Shown here: positions 46,735-54,586 of the stretch, in pieces
Layout: every line of letters begins with the position of its first letter
How positions within the stretch are numbered: position 1 is the stretch's first letter
Assembly: GCF_024397855.1 (NCBI RefSeq)
Contig: NZ_CP073343.1
Coordinates: forward strand, 2,976,001 to 3,040,000
DNA length: 64,000 nt
From: Marinomonas rhizomae
GTDB taxonomy: Bacteria; Pseudomonadota; Gammaproteobacteria; Pseudomonadales; Marinomonadaceae
Direction of reading: 5' to 3'
Made by a program: the position numbers and the translations under genes
The notes under the pieces: generated by a model
Seen by the model: the letters and a program-made list of their open reading frames with translations, nothing else
Database searches by the model: none
What the model was told of the DNA's origin: nothing

Positions 46735-47115
46735 CTATTTAAAGAGACCGTGAATATTGTTCTTATTAAATTTAAGAACAGGATCCAGCTCCGTCAGTTC
46801 AAAAGAGATCTGGCAATAACTGTTATCCGTGATCGGTTTCATCCATTCACAGAAAATAGCAAAGACCTTTTCCGCCACTTCTTGGCGTATTTCCATGCTA
46901 CGTCCATGACCTATTTTTAAATTTAAATTAATCAAGGCGAAGTCATCTCGGCCATCCGCTACGCGAAAATGATCACAACATATCGCTCGACTACGCACAC
47001 CACCAAGAGGAAAGTGTCCGGTAGAAACTATGTATTCATGCAGCGCTTTAAACACTGGCTGAAAATCTAAACGACCTTCAAGATTGGCAGAATATTCAAA
47101 AACAAAATGTGGCAT
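46735..47115 (-). CDS. hpaF: 5-carboxymethyl-2-hydroxymuconate isomerase
   Basis: This 126-residue tautomerase-superfamily enzyme starts MPHFVFEYSANLEGR. After Met removal Pro2 becomes the catalytic N-terminal proline, which fixes the start at 47115 (GGAG ribosome site) rather than 14 codons upstream. It isomerises 5-carboxymethyl-2-hydroxymuconate before decarboxylation. Family features GGVRSRAICCDHFRVADG and LKIGHGRS are present. It follows hpaE by 50 bases. Confidence 0.93.
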   Translation of the reverse strand: MPHFVFEYSANLEGRLDFQPVFKALHEYIVSTGHFPLGGVRSRAICCDHFRVADGRDDFALINLNLKIGHGRSMEIRQEVAEKVFAIFCEWMKPITDNSYCQISFELTELDPVLKFNKNNIHGLFK

Positions 47116-47165
47116 AAGAATGCTCCGACAAGCGCGAGGACATAACGCCCTCGCCAATGTTTAAA

Positions 47166-48629
47166 CTAAACGCCCCATTTAGGGATATGATGAGAACCCA
47201 TGCTGATACAAACATTCTTCGGTTCACAGAAAACTTCAAAGCTGTAATCACCACCTTCACGGCCTGTACCTGACGCTTTTTTACCGCCAAATGGGGTGCG
47301 AAGATCACGTACGTTTTGCGAGTTTACAAACATCATACCTGCGTCTACTTTTTGCGCGATACGGTGAACCTTGCCAACATCTTGCGTCCATAGATAAGAC
47401 GCTAGGCCATATTCATTGTCATTCGCCATGGCGACCACATCGGCTTCATCTTCAAACGGAATCAACACAGCAACCGGCCCAAAAATTTCTTCTCGTGCAA
47501 TACGCATGTCATTAGTAACATCACGAAATACGGTTGGACGGACAAAATGACCGCCTTTCAGATGATCTGGTAACTCATCCACAGGCTTATCTGGACCACC
47601 CGCGATCAATGTCGCACCCTCTTCCATACCGATACGAATGTAGCCTGTCACCTTGTCGAAGTGTTGTTGACTAATCAGAGAGCCAACTTGCGTATTCAGG
47701 TCTGTCGGATCGCCGACTCTGATTTTGCTAGCTCGCTCAGCAAATTCCGTCGCGAACTTATCGTAAATGCCTTTTTGTACGAAAATACGAGAACCTGCTG
47801 TGCAACGCTCGCCATTGATCGAGAAAATACCAAATACCGCAGCGTCCATAGCACGTTCGTAGTCACAATCTTCAAAGATCATCACCGGAGATTTGCCACC
47901 CAACTCCATAGAGAATTTCTTTAGGCCAGCATTAGCAATAATGTGTTTGCCTGTTGACGTTCCACCAGTGAAAGAAATCGCATCCACATCGTCGTTGGTG
48001 ATGATGGCATTACCTGTTGTTGCCCCCATACCATGCACAATATTGAAAACACCTGGTGGCACGCCTGCTTCGATGGACAAACGACCTAGGAAGTCTGTTG
48101 TCAACGGAGATAATTCAGACTGCTTCATCACCACTGTGTTACCTAACGCTAGGGCAGGCGCTGTTTTCCATGTTCCCGTCATGAAAGGTACGTTCCATGG
48201 CGAAATCAACGCACACACACCAGTTGGTTGATATAAGGTGTAGTTCAACATTTGGTCATCAACTGGATACGTATGACCATTCATCTGCTTGGCTTTATCA
48301 GCGAAAAAATAGAAGTTATTCGATGAACGTGGAATCAATGCATTTAGCGTCTGGTATAGAGGTAAGCCAGTGTCTGCTGTTTCGAGTCGAGCGATTTCTT
48401 CTACGTTTTCAGCAATAAGGTCGCCTAACTTTTCAATGATTTTTGAGCGCTTTGCAATGGGCATAGCCGCCCAAGCTGGAAAGGCGTCTTTGGCTGCTTG
48501 AACCGCTTCAGCCACCTGCTCATCGGATGCGTGAGCTACTTCAGCCAATACTTCACCTGTAGCTGGATTAAAAGTCTGAAAAGTTTCTTTACTCTCAACC
48601 CATTTGCCGTTTATCAAGTTCTTAATCAT
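47166..48629 (-). CDS. hpaE: 5-carboxymethyl-2-hydroxymuconate semialdehyde dehydrogenase
   Basis: This 487-residue NAD-dependent aldehyde dehydrogenase has SPWNVPF (Asn146), MELGGKSPVM (Glu242) and NGERCTAGSR (nucleophile Cys276), the standard active site. HpaE identity rests on overall resemblance and on the surrounding hpaF, hpaD, hpaG and hpaI. It oxidises the ring-fission semialdehyde to the dicarboxylate. It is the promoter-proximal gene of the minus-strand hpa operon, and its promoter carries two TTAACATG-type sites. Confidence 0.93.
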   Translation of the reverse strand: MIKNLINGKWVESKETFQTFNPATGEVLAEVAHASDEQVAEAVQAAKDAFPAWAAMPIAKRSKIIEKLGDLIAENVEEIARLETADTGLPLYQTLNALIPRSSNNFYFFADKAKQMNGHTYPVDDQMLNYTLYQPTGVCALISPWNVPFMTGTWKTAPALALGNTVVMKQSELSPLTTDFLGRLSIEAGVPPGVFNIVHGMGATTGNAIITNDDVDAISFTGGTSTGKHIIANAGLKKFSMELGGKSPVMIFEDCDYERAMDAAVFGIFSINGERCTAGSRIFVQKGIYDKFATEFAERASKIRVGDPTDLNTQVGSLISQQHFDKVTGYIRIGMEEGATLIAGGPDKPVDELPDHLKGGHFVRPTVFRDVTNDMRIAREEIFGPVAVLIPFEDEADVVAMANDNEYGLASYLWTQDVGKVHRIAQKVDAGMMFVNSQNVRDLRTPFGGKKASGTGREGGDYSFEVFCEPKNVCISMGSHHIPKWGV

Positions 48630-48683
48630 TTTTTTCTCTCTTCTGATAAGGAACCGAACGAGAATGTCTCGACATCGATTTAG

Positions 48684-48695
48684 TTAACATGTTAA
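48684..48695. promoter_or_regulatory. TTAACATGTTAA operator copy 1 at the hpaE promoter
   Basis: Perfect 12-bp palindrome within a near-palindromic 22-base context. It lies just downstream of the -10 of the hpaE promoter, about where transcription should start, as expected of a repressor site. Identical cores occur at 49676 and 54060. Confidence 0.7.
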
Positions 48696-48699
48696 ATAA

Positions 48700-48727
48700 A
48701 TTAAACTTAACATGTATAGTATGTCAA
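48700..48727 (-). promoter_or_regulatory. hpaE operon promoter with degenerate operator in the spacer
   Basis: On the minus strand: TTGACA (48722-48727), 16-base spacer, TTTAAT (48700-48705). The spacer contains TATACATGTTAA (48707-48718), a degenerate copy of the operator, so two sites bracket the -10 box. Confidence 0.65.
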
Positions 48728-48878
48728 GCACACTTACCAACAATGAAAGGCATTTAATTAAAAAAGACAGGGATAGGTAGATATGGAATATCTTTTGCAT
48801 CGATTGACTTTTAGTGCAGATGTGAAATTATCCATCTGTGCCCTATCAAATAACTGACAATAAACGGGAGCGCATAAC

Positions 48879-49631
48879 ATGCTAAATTCAAGCCTTTATG
48901 ACACTTTGCCTGCTCTTATCAATGGCATTGGTCAGCACCACTTCTATGATCAAGTCGCCTATTCAATCAAAGAGCTAGACCCCATTTCTAACATCAGAAT
49001 TGTTAGCTATTCGAAAACACATCATCCTGTTTTTTTAGGTGGCTATCCAATGTCAGAAATTGATGAAGTGTATTGTCAATCAGCGTACTTACTAGACCCT
49101 GTCTATGACATGATCTGCGGTGATAAAGATCCAACCGAACTCTTTACGTTAGACAGTCTTGTTAACGATGATTTTCGTGACTCCATTTACTACGATACGT
49201 TTTATCAACGATTAGACTGGTGCAATGAAACAAACATTGTGATCGGCACAAACGATGACACAAAAATCTGCATCGTCTATTCAACAAAAGACAACGGCTC
49301 TTCCATTGAAGCGGTCAACCGAGAGCTAATCCCTTGCATTAACTCTATTAAAGCGGCTATTTTGACCCATGAGCGTGTTGGGAGACAGTTACAACAAAAC
49401 CAAGCGATTGAACATGAAAACCTAGATGCTCGCCGCTCTATGTTTGAATATCATAACCTCACCAAACGAGAAAAAGAGATCGTTGAGCTTATTTTAACCG
49501 GACTATCTTCGGCTTCTATTGCGGACAAATGCTTTGTTTCGGAAGGAACGGTTAAGAACCATCGCAAGAACATCTATCGTAAACTCAAAATCAAATCTCA
49601 AGCCGAGCTATTCCGAAAATTCATCCAATAA
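48879..49631 (+). CDS. LuxR-type regulator (solo) divergent from hpaE
   Basis: This 250-residue regulator has an N-terminal sensor domain (~1-170) of autoinducer-binding-like size and a C-terminal LuxR helix-turn-helix (~190-245: LTKREKEIVELILTGLSSASIADKC, SEGTVKNHRKNIYRKL). The segment YLLDPVYDMI resembles the conserved Asp-Pro of acyl-homoserine-lactone receptors, but the usual tryptophan before it is replaced (EVYCQSAY). No luxI is in the window. It sits between the two hpa operons, so it may sense a pathway compound rather than a quorum signal (inference). Confidence 0.85.
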   Translation: MLNSSLYDTLPALINGIGQHHFYDQVAYSIKELDPISNIRIVSYSKTHHPVFLGGYPMSEIDEVYCQSAYLLDPVYDMICGDKDPTELFTLDSLVNDDFRDSIYYDTFYQRLDWCNETNIVIGTNDDTKICIVYSTKDNGSSIEAVNRELIPCINSIKAAILTHERVGRQLQQNQAIEHENLDARRSMFEYHNLTKREKEIVELILTGLSSASIADKCFVSEGTVKNHRKNIYRKLKIKSQAELFRKFIQ

Positions 49632-49644
49632 AATCGACAGTGTA

Positions 49645-49676
49645 TTGACAAGGAATGTTTTTTACGAAACTATAGT
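49645..49676 (+). promoter_or_regulatory. Probable promoter of the hpaG1 operon
   Basis: TTGACA (49645-49650), consensus -35, is followed by TATAGT (49671-49676) or the overlapping ACTATA as a -10. The spacing to TATAGT is longer than ideal (20). The operator at 49673 overlaps the -10/+1 region. Confidence 0.5.
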
Positions 49677-49690
49677 TAACATGTTAACTA
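49673..49690. promoter_or_regulatory. TTAACATGTTAA operator copy 2 (18-bp perfect palindrome)
   Basis: TAGTTAACATGTTAACTA is a perfect 18-bp palindrome containing the same 12-bp core as at 48684 and 54060. It covers an ATG at 49681, which argues that this ATG is part of the operator and that translation starts at 49708. Confidence 0.72.
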
Positions 49691-49707
49691 CATTTGGTAA
49701 GAAAAAA

Positions 49708-50445
49708 ATGTTTCATTACAGACAAAAAGAATCAAATGAAGTGGTATCCAAAACAGCGAATGCCAGCTTTGAAATTAGATTAGATGACACCATACTCCCA
49801 CCAACATCTGGCAGTGTAATAGGCGTCGCTCTAAACAATAAAGCGCTAGCCAAGTCTTTGGAGCAAGCGTTCAACGAAAAGCCACATATTCACCCTCCTA
49901 AAACGCCTGTTTTACACATTAAAACCGATAATACTCATATCGGATATGCGAGCAGCATCAAGGTTCCTACTGACAAAGGCGCTATCTATGCTGGCCCTTC
50001 GTTAGGTATCGTCATTGGCAAGTCAGCAACTCGCGTCAATGCCAGTGACTCTCTAGATTTTGTTCAAGGTTTTACCGTAGTTAACGAAGTGAGCTTGGCT
50101 GAAACCTCCTTCTATCGCCCCGCGGTAAAAGCAAAATGCCGCGATACTTTCTGCCCTATGGGTCCATGGACAATAGACAAAACAGCGGTCAGTCATCCTA
50201 ATAATTTGAGTATCAAGACCTTTGTGAATGACGCGTTAGTGCACGAGACAAATACCGATCAATTGATCCATTCGGTTGAAGAGATAGTGAGCTATATCAG
50301 CAGTTTTATGACGCTGGAAGCGGGAGATATCATCATCGCGGGTACGCCCGAGCGCACACCGGAATTAGAAATCAAGCCCGGTGACAGTGTCATGATAGAT
50401 ATCGAAGGCGTCGGCCGTCTAGCCAATCCAGTGGAACAAGAATAG
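49708..50445 (+). CDS. hpaG1: Homoprotocatechuate-pathway FAH-family isomerase/decarboxylase, subunit 1
   Basis: This 245-residue FAH-family domain protein corresponds to the N-terminal half of E. coli HpaG, here an independent gene ten bases before hpaG2. Core motifs are IYAGPSLGIVIGKSATRV, GFTVVNEVSL, KCRDTFCPMGPW and GDIIIAGTPERTPE. The start at 49708 follows GGTAAG; ATG 49681 lies inside the operator palindrome and probably upstream of or at the transcription start. With HpaG2 it decarboxylates 5-oxo-pent-3-ene-1,2,5-tricarboxylate and isomerises the product. Confidence 0.87.
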   Translation: MFHYRQKESNEVVSKTANASFEIRLDDTILPPTSGSVIGVALNNKALAKSLEQAFNEKPHIHPPKTPVLHIKTDNTHIGYASSIKVPTDKGAIYAGPSLGIVIGKSATRVNASDSLDFVQGFTVVNEVSLAETSFYRPAVKAKCRDTFCPMGPWTIDKTAVSHPNNLSIKTFVNDALVHETNTDQLIHSVEEIVSYISSFMTLEAGDIIIAGTPERTPELEIKPGDSVMIDIEGVGRLANPVEQE

Positions 50446-50454
50446 GAAGCAGTC

Positions 50455-51216
50455 ATGAAAAGCGCGCGTATACTTTTTAACAATAAAACATTAGATGTCA
50501 CCATCAACGAACAAGATCAAGTCGTTACTCAACAAGGTGACGTTTTGGCAGATGGTTCATTTACATGGTTACCACCTTGCGAAGGTAAAATGTTCGTTTT
50601 GGCCATCAACTATGCCGACCATGCTGCTGAACTCTCCTTCAAAGCACCAGAAGAACCTTTAGTCTTTTTGAAAAATAAAAACTCGCTAATTGGCCACGAT
50701 CAAAACACCTACCGTCCTGATAACGTCGATTACATGCACTATGAATGTGAATTGGTTGTCGTCATCGGCAAAGAAGCCAAAAACGTCTCCAAAGAAGACG
50801 CCATGGACTACGTTGGCGGTTACACAGTAGGTAACGACTACGCTATTCGCGACTATTTAGAAAATTACTACCGCCCTAACCTGCGCGTAAAAAGTCGTGA
50901 CACTTGCACACCAATTGGGCCATATCTCGTTGATGCCAAAGACATTAAAGACCCTCATAACTTGATGCTGCGCACTTATATTAATGGTGAGCTGAAGCAA
51001 GAAGGGAACACCAAGGATTTAGTATTTAATATTCCTCATCTGATTGCTTACTTAAGCGACATTATGACATTAACCCCAGGCGATATGATCTTCACAGGGA
51101 CACCGGAAGGTCTAGCCGATGTAAAGCCTGGTGACGTTGTAACCACAGAAGTAGAAGGCGTTGGTGTTCTAAAAAACACCATTATTTCTGAGTCAGAATA
51201 CCTAAAAACAATTTAA
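50455..51216 (+). CDS. hpaG2: Homoprotocatechuate-pathway FAH-family isomerase/decarboxylase, subunit 2
   Basis: This 253-residue FAH-family enzyme corresponds to the C-terminal half of E. coli HpaG. Motifs include MHYECELVVVIGKEAKNV (metal-ligand Glu residues), GGYTVGNDYAIRDY, KSRDTCTPIGPYLVDA and GDMIFTGTPEGLADVKPGD. It lies ten bases after hpaG1 and 14 before hpaH in a tight operon. It produces 2-hydroxyhepta-2,4-diene-1,7-dioate for HpaH. Confidence 0.9.
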   Translation: MKSARILFNNKTLDVTINEQDQVVTQQGDVLADGSFTWLPPCEGKMFVLAINYADHAAELSFKAPEEPLVFLKNKNSLIGHDQNTYRPDNVDYMHYECELVVVIGKEAKNVSKEDAMDYVGGYTVGNDYAIRDYLENYYRPNLRVKSRDTCTPIGPYLVDAKDIKDPHNLMLRTYINGELKQEGNTKDLVFNIPHLIAYLSDIMTLTPGDMIFTGTPEGLADVKPGDVVTTEVEGVGVLKNTIISESEYLKTI

Positions 51217-51229
51217 ATAAGGGTGTAGC

Positions 51230-52033
51230 ATGCTTTCAAACGATATTATTACGGCTTGTGCTAACAAGCTTAATCAGGCTGAAAAAGAACGCGTTCAAAT
51301 TCGTCAAATATCACTAGATTATCCAGATATAACATTTGATGATGCGTACGCCATTCAACGCGAATGGGTACAAATGAAATTAAATGAAGGTCGCAAGATA
51401 ATTGGTCATAAGATTGGCTTAACATCTCGTGCGATGCAAATGAGCTCACAAATTGATGAGCCAGATTACGGCACCTTGCTTGATGACATGCTGTATTACG
51501 ATGGCTGTGAAATTGAAACGGACAAGTTTATTGTACCGCGTATTGAAGTCGAATTAGCCTTCGTTTTAAAAAAGCCTTTGAAAGGACCAAACTGCACGAT
51601 TTTCGATGTTTATAACGCAACAGATTATGTTATTCCTGCACTTGAGCTGATTGATGCACGTAGTCAATCTATCGACCCAGAAAGCAAACGCCCACGCAAA
51701 GTCTTCGACACCATTGCCGATAATGCCGCCAACGCTGCGATTATCTTAGGTGGACGACCGATCAAAATAGATGAAATGGATTTACGTTGGGCGTCAGCCA
51801 TTATGCAACGTAACGGCATTATTGAAGAAACAGGTGTGGCTGCAGGTGTACTCAATCACCCAGCTAATGGCGTCGCATGGTTAGCCAATAAACTCGCGCC
51901 GTTTGATGTTGAACTTGAGCCAGGACAAATCATCCTTGGCGGCTCTTTTACTCGCCCGATTGCAGCACGTAAAGGCGATACATTTAACGTGGATTATGGC
52001 CCACTTGGTTCAGTGTCTTGTCATTTTGCTTAG
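51230..52033 (+). CDS. hpaH: 2-oxo-hepta-3-ene-1,7-dioate hydratase
   Basis: This 267-residue member of the MhpD/hydratase-decarboxylase family shows [39 protein letters not shown] (metal-ligand Glu pair) and [16 protein letters not shown]. It hydrates the dienoate to 4-hydroxy-2-oxoheptanedioate, the substrate of the next gene product, HpaI. It is in operon position three, nine bases before hpaI. Confidence 0.92.
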   Translation: MLSNDIITACANKLNQAEKERVQIRQISLDYPDITFDDAYAIQREWVQMKLNEGRKIIGHKIGLTSRAMQMSSQIDEPDYGTLLDDMLYYDGCEIETDKFIVPRIEVELAFVLKKPLKGPNCTIFDVYNATDYVIPALELIDARSQSIDPESKRPRKVFDTIADNAANAAIILGGRPIKIDEMDLRWASAIMQRNGIIEETGVAAGVLNHPANGVAWLANKLAPFDVELEPGQIILGGSFTRPIAARKGDTFNVDYGPLGSVSCHFA

Positions 52034-52042
52034 GAGATAGAC

Positions 52043-52849
52043 ATGTCTGCCCCTAAAAACACTTTTAAAGCGGCCCTCAAAAGCCAACAGCCACAGATTG
52101 GTCTATGGCTTGGCTTAGCCAACAACTACACCGCAGAACTTATTGCGAGCGCAGGATTTGATTGGCTATTGATCGACGGAGAGCACGCACCAAACACCTT
52201 GCAAACTATGGTTGGGCAACTGCAAGCCATAGCGCCATTTGCCAGCCACCCAATTGTTCGTCCTGCATGGGCGGATCATGTCGCGCTTAAGCAAATACTT
52301 GATCTTGGTGTGCAAACTGTCCTAGCACCTATGGTAGATAATGCTGAGCAAGCGCTGGAGATAGTCAAAGCTACACGCTATCCACCCGCCGGTATTCGTG
52401 GTGTTGGCAGTGCATTAGCACGTGCCTCGCAGTTCAATAGAACGCCCGACTATTTGACGACAGCGAACGATGAAATTTGCGTACTGGTTCAAATCGAGTC
52501 ACTTCGAGCTATCGAAGAACTGGATAATATTCTAGCTGTAGATGGGGTAGACGGTGTCTTTATTGGACCTGCCGACCTTAGTGCATCGCTTGGCTATATT
52601 GGTCAGCCTAACCACCCTGAAGTGGTTAAAGTGATCGAGCAGAGCATTGCAAAAATCATTGCGGCAGGAAAAGCCCCAGGCATTTTAATGGCGGACAAAC
52701 AACAAGCGAAACGTTATCTATCGCTTGGTGCTTTATTTGTCGCCGTTGGCAGTGATACTGGTTTATTAATGAACAGTACTAAAGCTTTGGTGAATGAGTT
52801 CAAACCTGAACAACATTCCCATGAAGAAACAACAGCATCCGTCTATTAA
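52043..52849 (+). CDS. hpaI: 4-hydroxy-2-oxoheptanedioate aldolase
   Basis: This 268-residue class II (metal-dependent) pyruvate aldolase of the HpcH/HpaI family opens with [20 protein letters not shown], then [36 protein letters not shown] and [15 protein letters not shown]. It splits 4-hydroxy-2-oxoheptanedioate to pyruvate and succinate semialdehyde, ending the pathway. A strong terminator follows. No succinate-semialdehyde dehydrogenase gene was recognised in the window. Confidence 0.93.
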   Translation: MSAPKNTFKAALKSQQPQIGLWLGLANNYTAELIASAGFDWLLIDGEHAPNTLQTMVGQLQAIAPFASHPIVRPAWADHVALKQILDLGVQTVLAPMVDNAEQALEIVKATRYPPAGIRGVGSALARASQFNRTPDYLTTANDEICVLVQIESLRAIEELDNILAVDGVDGVFIGPADLSASLGYIGQPNHPEVVKVIEQSIAKIIAAGKAPGILMADKQQAKRYLSLGALFVAVGSDTGLLMNSTKALVNEFKPEQHSHEETTASVY

Positions 52850-52923
52850 ATGCTGCTTGTAATCTAAACTAGTGCTTTTATGCCTGTTAGTTTAGACGTT
52901 TTATCTTTGGTCACCCTAACTTT

Positions 52924-52961
52924 GCCCGGCATGATGTCTACTCACATGTCGGGCTTTTTTT
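52924..52961 (+). terminator. Terminator after hpaI
   Basis: GCCCGGCATG pairs with CATGTCGGGC (one G-U pair) and is followed by seven T residues. Confidence 0.85.
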
Positions 52962-53067
52962 ATCGTGACATCGCATAACGCTCTCTTTTAATATTTCAAT
53001 GTATGCTTTAAAACATTAACAGCTGAAGAAACTCCAATCGCTCACAAACAACAAAGAACCTAACTCA

Positions 53068-53970
53068 ATGAAAGAAGAGTGGATCCCCAATATCACGATT
53101 GGCCAAGACTATGATGTCGCCTACAAGGACGCCACTATCCATTTTGATGTTCTTGGCAAAATGGCTGACTTTTTTGGGCGCGATATGCCCATGCATCTGC
53201 ACGCAGAATATTGCCAAATACACCTAATTCGCTCCGGCAATACTTTGTTTAATATTGATCAAAATGTTTATGAGACAAAAGGCTGCGCCGCCTTCTATAC
53301 GCCTCCAGCAACACCGCATGCGTTTCTAACAGAGCCAACAGCTCCTGGCTATGTCATCACGATTCACAATACCCACCTACAAAAAATCATGGCTGAACTC
53401 AACGCATACAGTAATCACAACTCACTACTGATGCCCTTTCATATCGATCAGCAAAAAGACATTAAACCCGAGCTGCAACATTGGGAACAATTGTTAAACC
53501 TGTTTGAAATACTGAAGTTAGAATGGAGTCGATCTGCGCTATATCAACGGGACAGTATTGAAGCCATTGTTAAGCTAATTCTGATCTGTATGCTAAGACT
53601 TTCTGGTACTGAGCAACCGCAAAAGCAACACAACCAATCTGAAATACTCTGTTTTCGAGAGTTCAGCACATTACTCGAACACCATTTTTTAACGGAAAAA
53701 AACATTCAGTTCTATTGCCAATCCTTACAAATCAATGAAAGTAGGCTGAATTACTTGTGTAACAAAATAACCAAACTAAGCCCCAAAAAAATGATCAACG
53801 GCCGCGTATTGCTAGAAGCCAAACGTTTATTGACTCACACGAATAAAAACCTCACTGAAATAGCATACACTTTAGGTTATATCGATCCTTCCTATTTCTC
53901 TCGATTCTTTTTAAAAAATACTGGTCTGAGCCCTTCGGATTTTCGAAAGCAATACAGAAAAGCAACCTAG
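53068..53970 (+). CDS. hpaA: AraC-family activator HpaA (4-hydroxyphenylacetate catabolism)
   Basis: This 300-residue AraC/XylS protein has an N-terminal cupin-like ligand domain (MPMHLHAEYCQIHLIRSGNT, FYTPPATPHAF) and a C-terminal double helix-turn-helix (NESRLNYLCNKITKLSPKK, then DPSYFSRFFLKNTGLSPSDFR). In E. coli, HpaA activates hpaBC with 4-hydroxyphenylacetate. hpaBC is not in the window, so HpaA may act elsewhere or on the flanking units here. Confidence 0.86.
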   Translation: MKEEWIPNITIGQDYDVAYKDATIHFDVLGKMADFFGRDMPMHLHAEYCQIHLIRSGNTLFNIDQNVYETKGCAAFYTPPATPHAFLTEPTAPGYVITIHNTHLQKIMAELNAYSNHNSLLMPFHIDQQKDIKPELQHWEQLLNLFEILKLEWSRSALYQRDSIEAIVKLILICMLRLSGTEQPQKQHNQSEILCFREFSTLLEHHFLTEKNIQFYCQSLQINESRLNYLCNKITKLSPKKMINGRVLLEAKRLLTHTNKNLTEIAYTLGYIDPSYFSRFFLKNTGLSPSDFRKQYRKAT

Positions 53971-54059
53971 CCTCATTTACCCAAGTAACAACAAGCCATA
54001 TATAAAAATCATTAGTGTGATATTTATAAAAAACACCTAGAAACATTCAACAAAAATAC

Positions 54060-54071
54060 TTAACATGTTAA
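54060..54071. promoter_or_regulatory. TTAACATGTTAA operator copy 3
   Basis: Identical 12-bp palindrome, 68 bases before the GlcG/HbpS-like gene that precedes the Bcr/CflA transporter. No clear consensus promoter could be assigned around it. Confidence 0.65.
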
Positions 54072-54138
54072 TAATTAATCTTATTCCTATGCTTAGCAAC
54101 AAGGCTGCTATAAGTCATATTTTCTACTAGGTAGGCAG

Positions 54139-54561
54139 ATGATCATGAACACTATTACAAAACAGGATTTAACCACTCTCGCAGCACTGCAGCTTTGTCG
54201 TGCTGCCATCTATCATGCGGAGCAAATTGATATCCATATTTGCATCACTGTTGTCGACACTTCAGGTCGTAGCCTAGCGAGCGTCGCAATGAACAAAGCA
54301 CCGCTTTTATCGCAAGCCATTTCCCATAAAAAAGCCATCACTTCTGTATCATTTGGCATACCAAGCAAAGAGTGGCAAACCCGACTCGCACAAAGAAATA
54401 ACACCTTACTAGCCTTACAAAGCGAGCCAGATTTCACCTTTTTAGGTGGCGGATTGCCTATTTTACTTGATGCTTGCCTGGTTGGTGCAATTGGTATTTC
54501 TGGTGGTAGTGAACAGCAAGATATTGACTGTGCGAACGCGGCAATCACCAACCTAAACTAA
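54139..54561 (+). CDS. GlcG/HbpS family (DUF336) protein
   Basis: This 140-residue protein of the GlcG/HbpS family shows the typical core: ICITVVDTSGRSLASVAMNKAPLLS, a KKAITSVSFG segment, FTFLGGGLPILLD and GAIGISGGSEQQD. Members are found beside many catabolic genes; HbpS binds heme, but for most members no function is proven. An ATG two codons later (54145) may be the true start, given AGG spacing. It lies 25 bases before the Bcr/CflA gene and behind the third TTAACATGTTAA site, linking it to the hpa regulon. Confidence 0.84.
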   Translation: MIMNTITKQDLTTLAALQLCRAAIYHAEQIDIHICITVVDTSGRSLASVAMNKAPLLSQAISHKKAITSVSFGIPSKEWQTRLAQRNNTLLALQSEPDFTFLGGGLPILLDACLVGAIGISGGSEQQDIDCANAAITNLN

Positions 54562-54586
54562 TCAGCTTATTTAAATAGGAGCTTCC

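Noticed and set aside
48879..49631. Quorum-sensing locus
   Set aside because: A LuxR-type gene is present, but no luxI-type synthase is in the window and the ligand pocket signature is altered; I treat it as a solo regulator.
49681..49707. ATG at 49681 as start of hpaG1
   Set aside because: It is the centre of an 18-bp palindromic operator and falls about at the expected transcription start, with no ribosome site; ATG 49708 is preferred.
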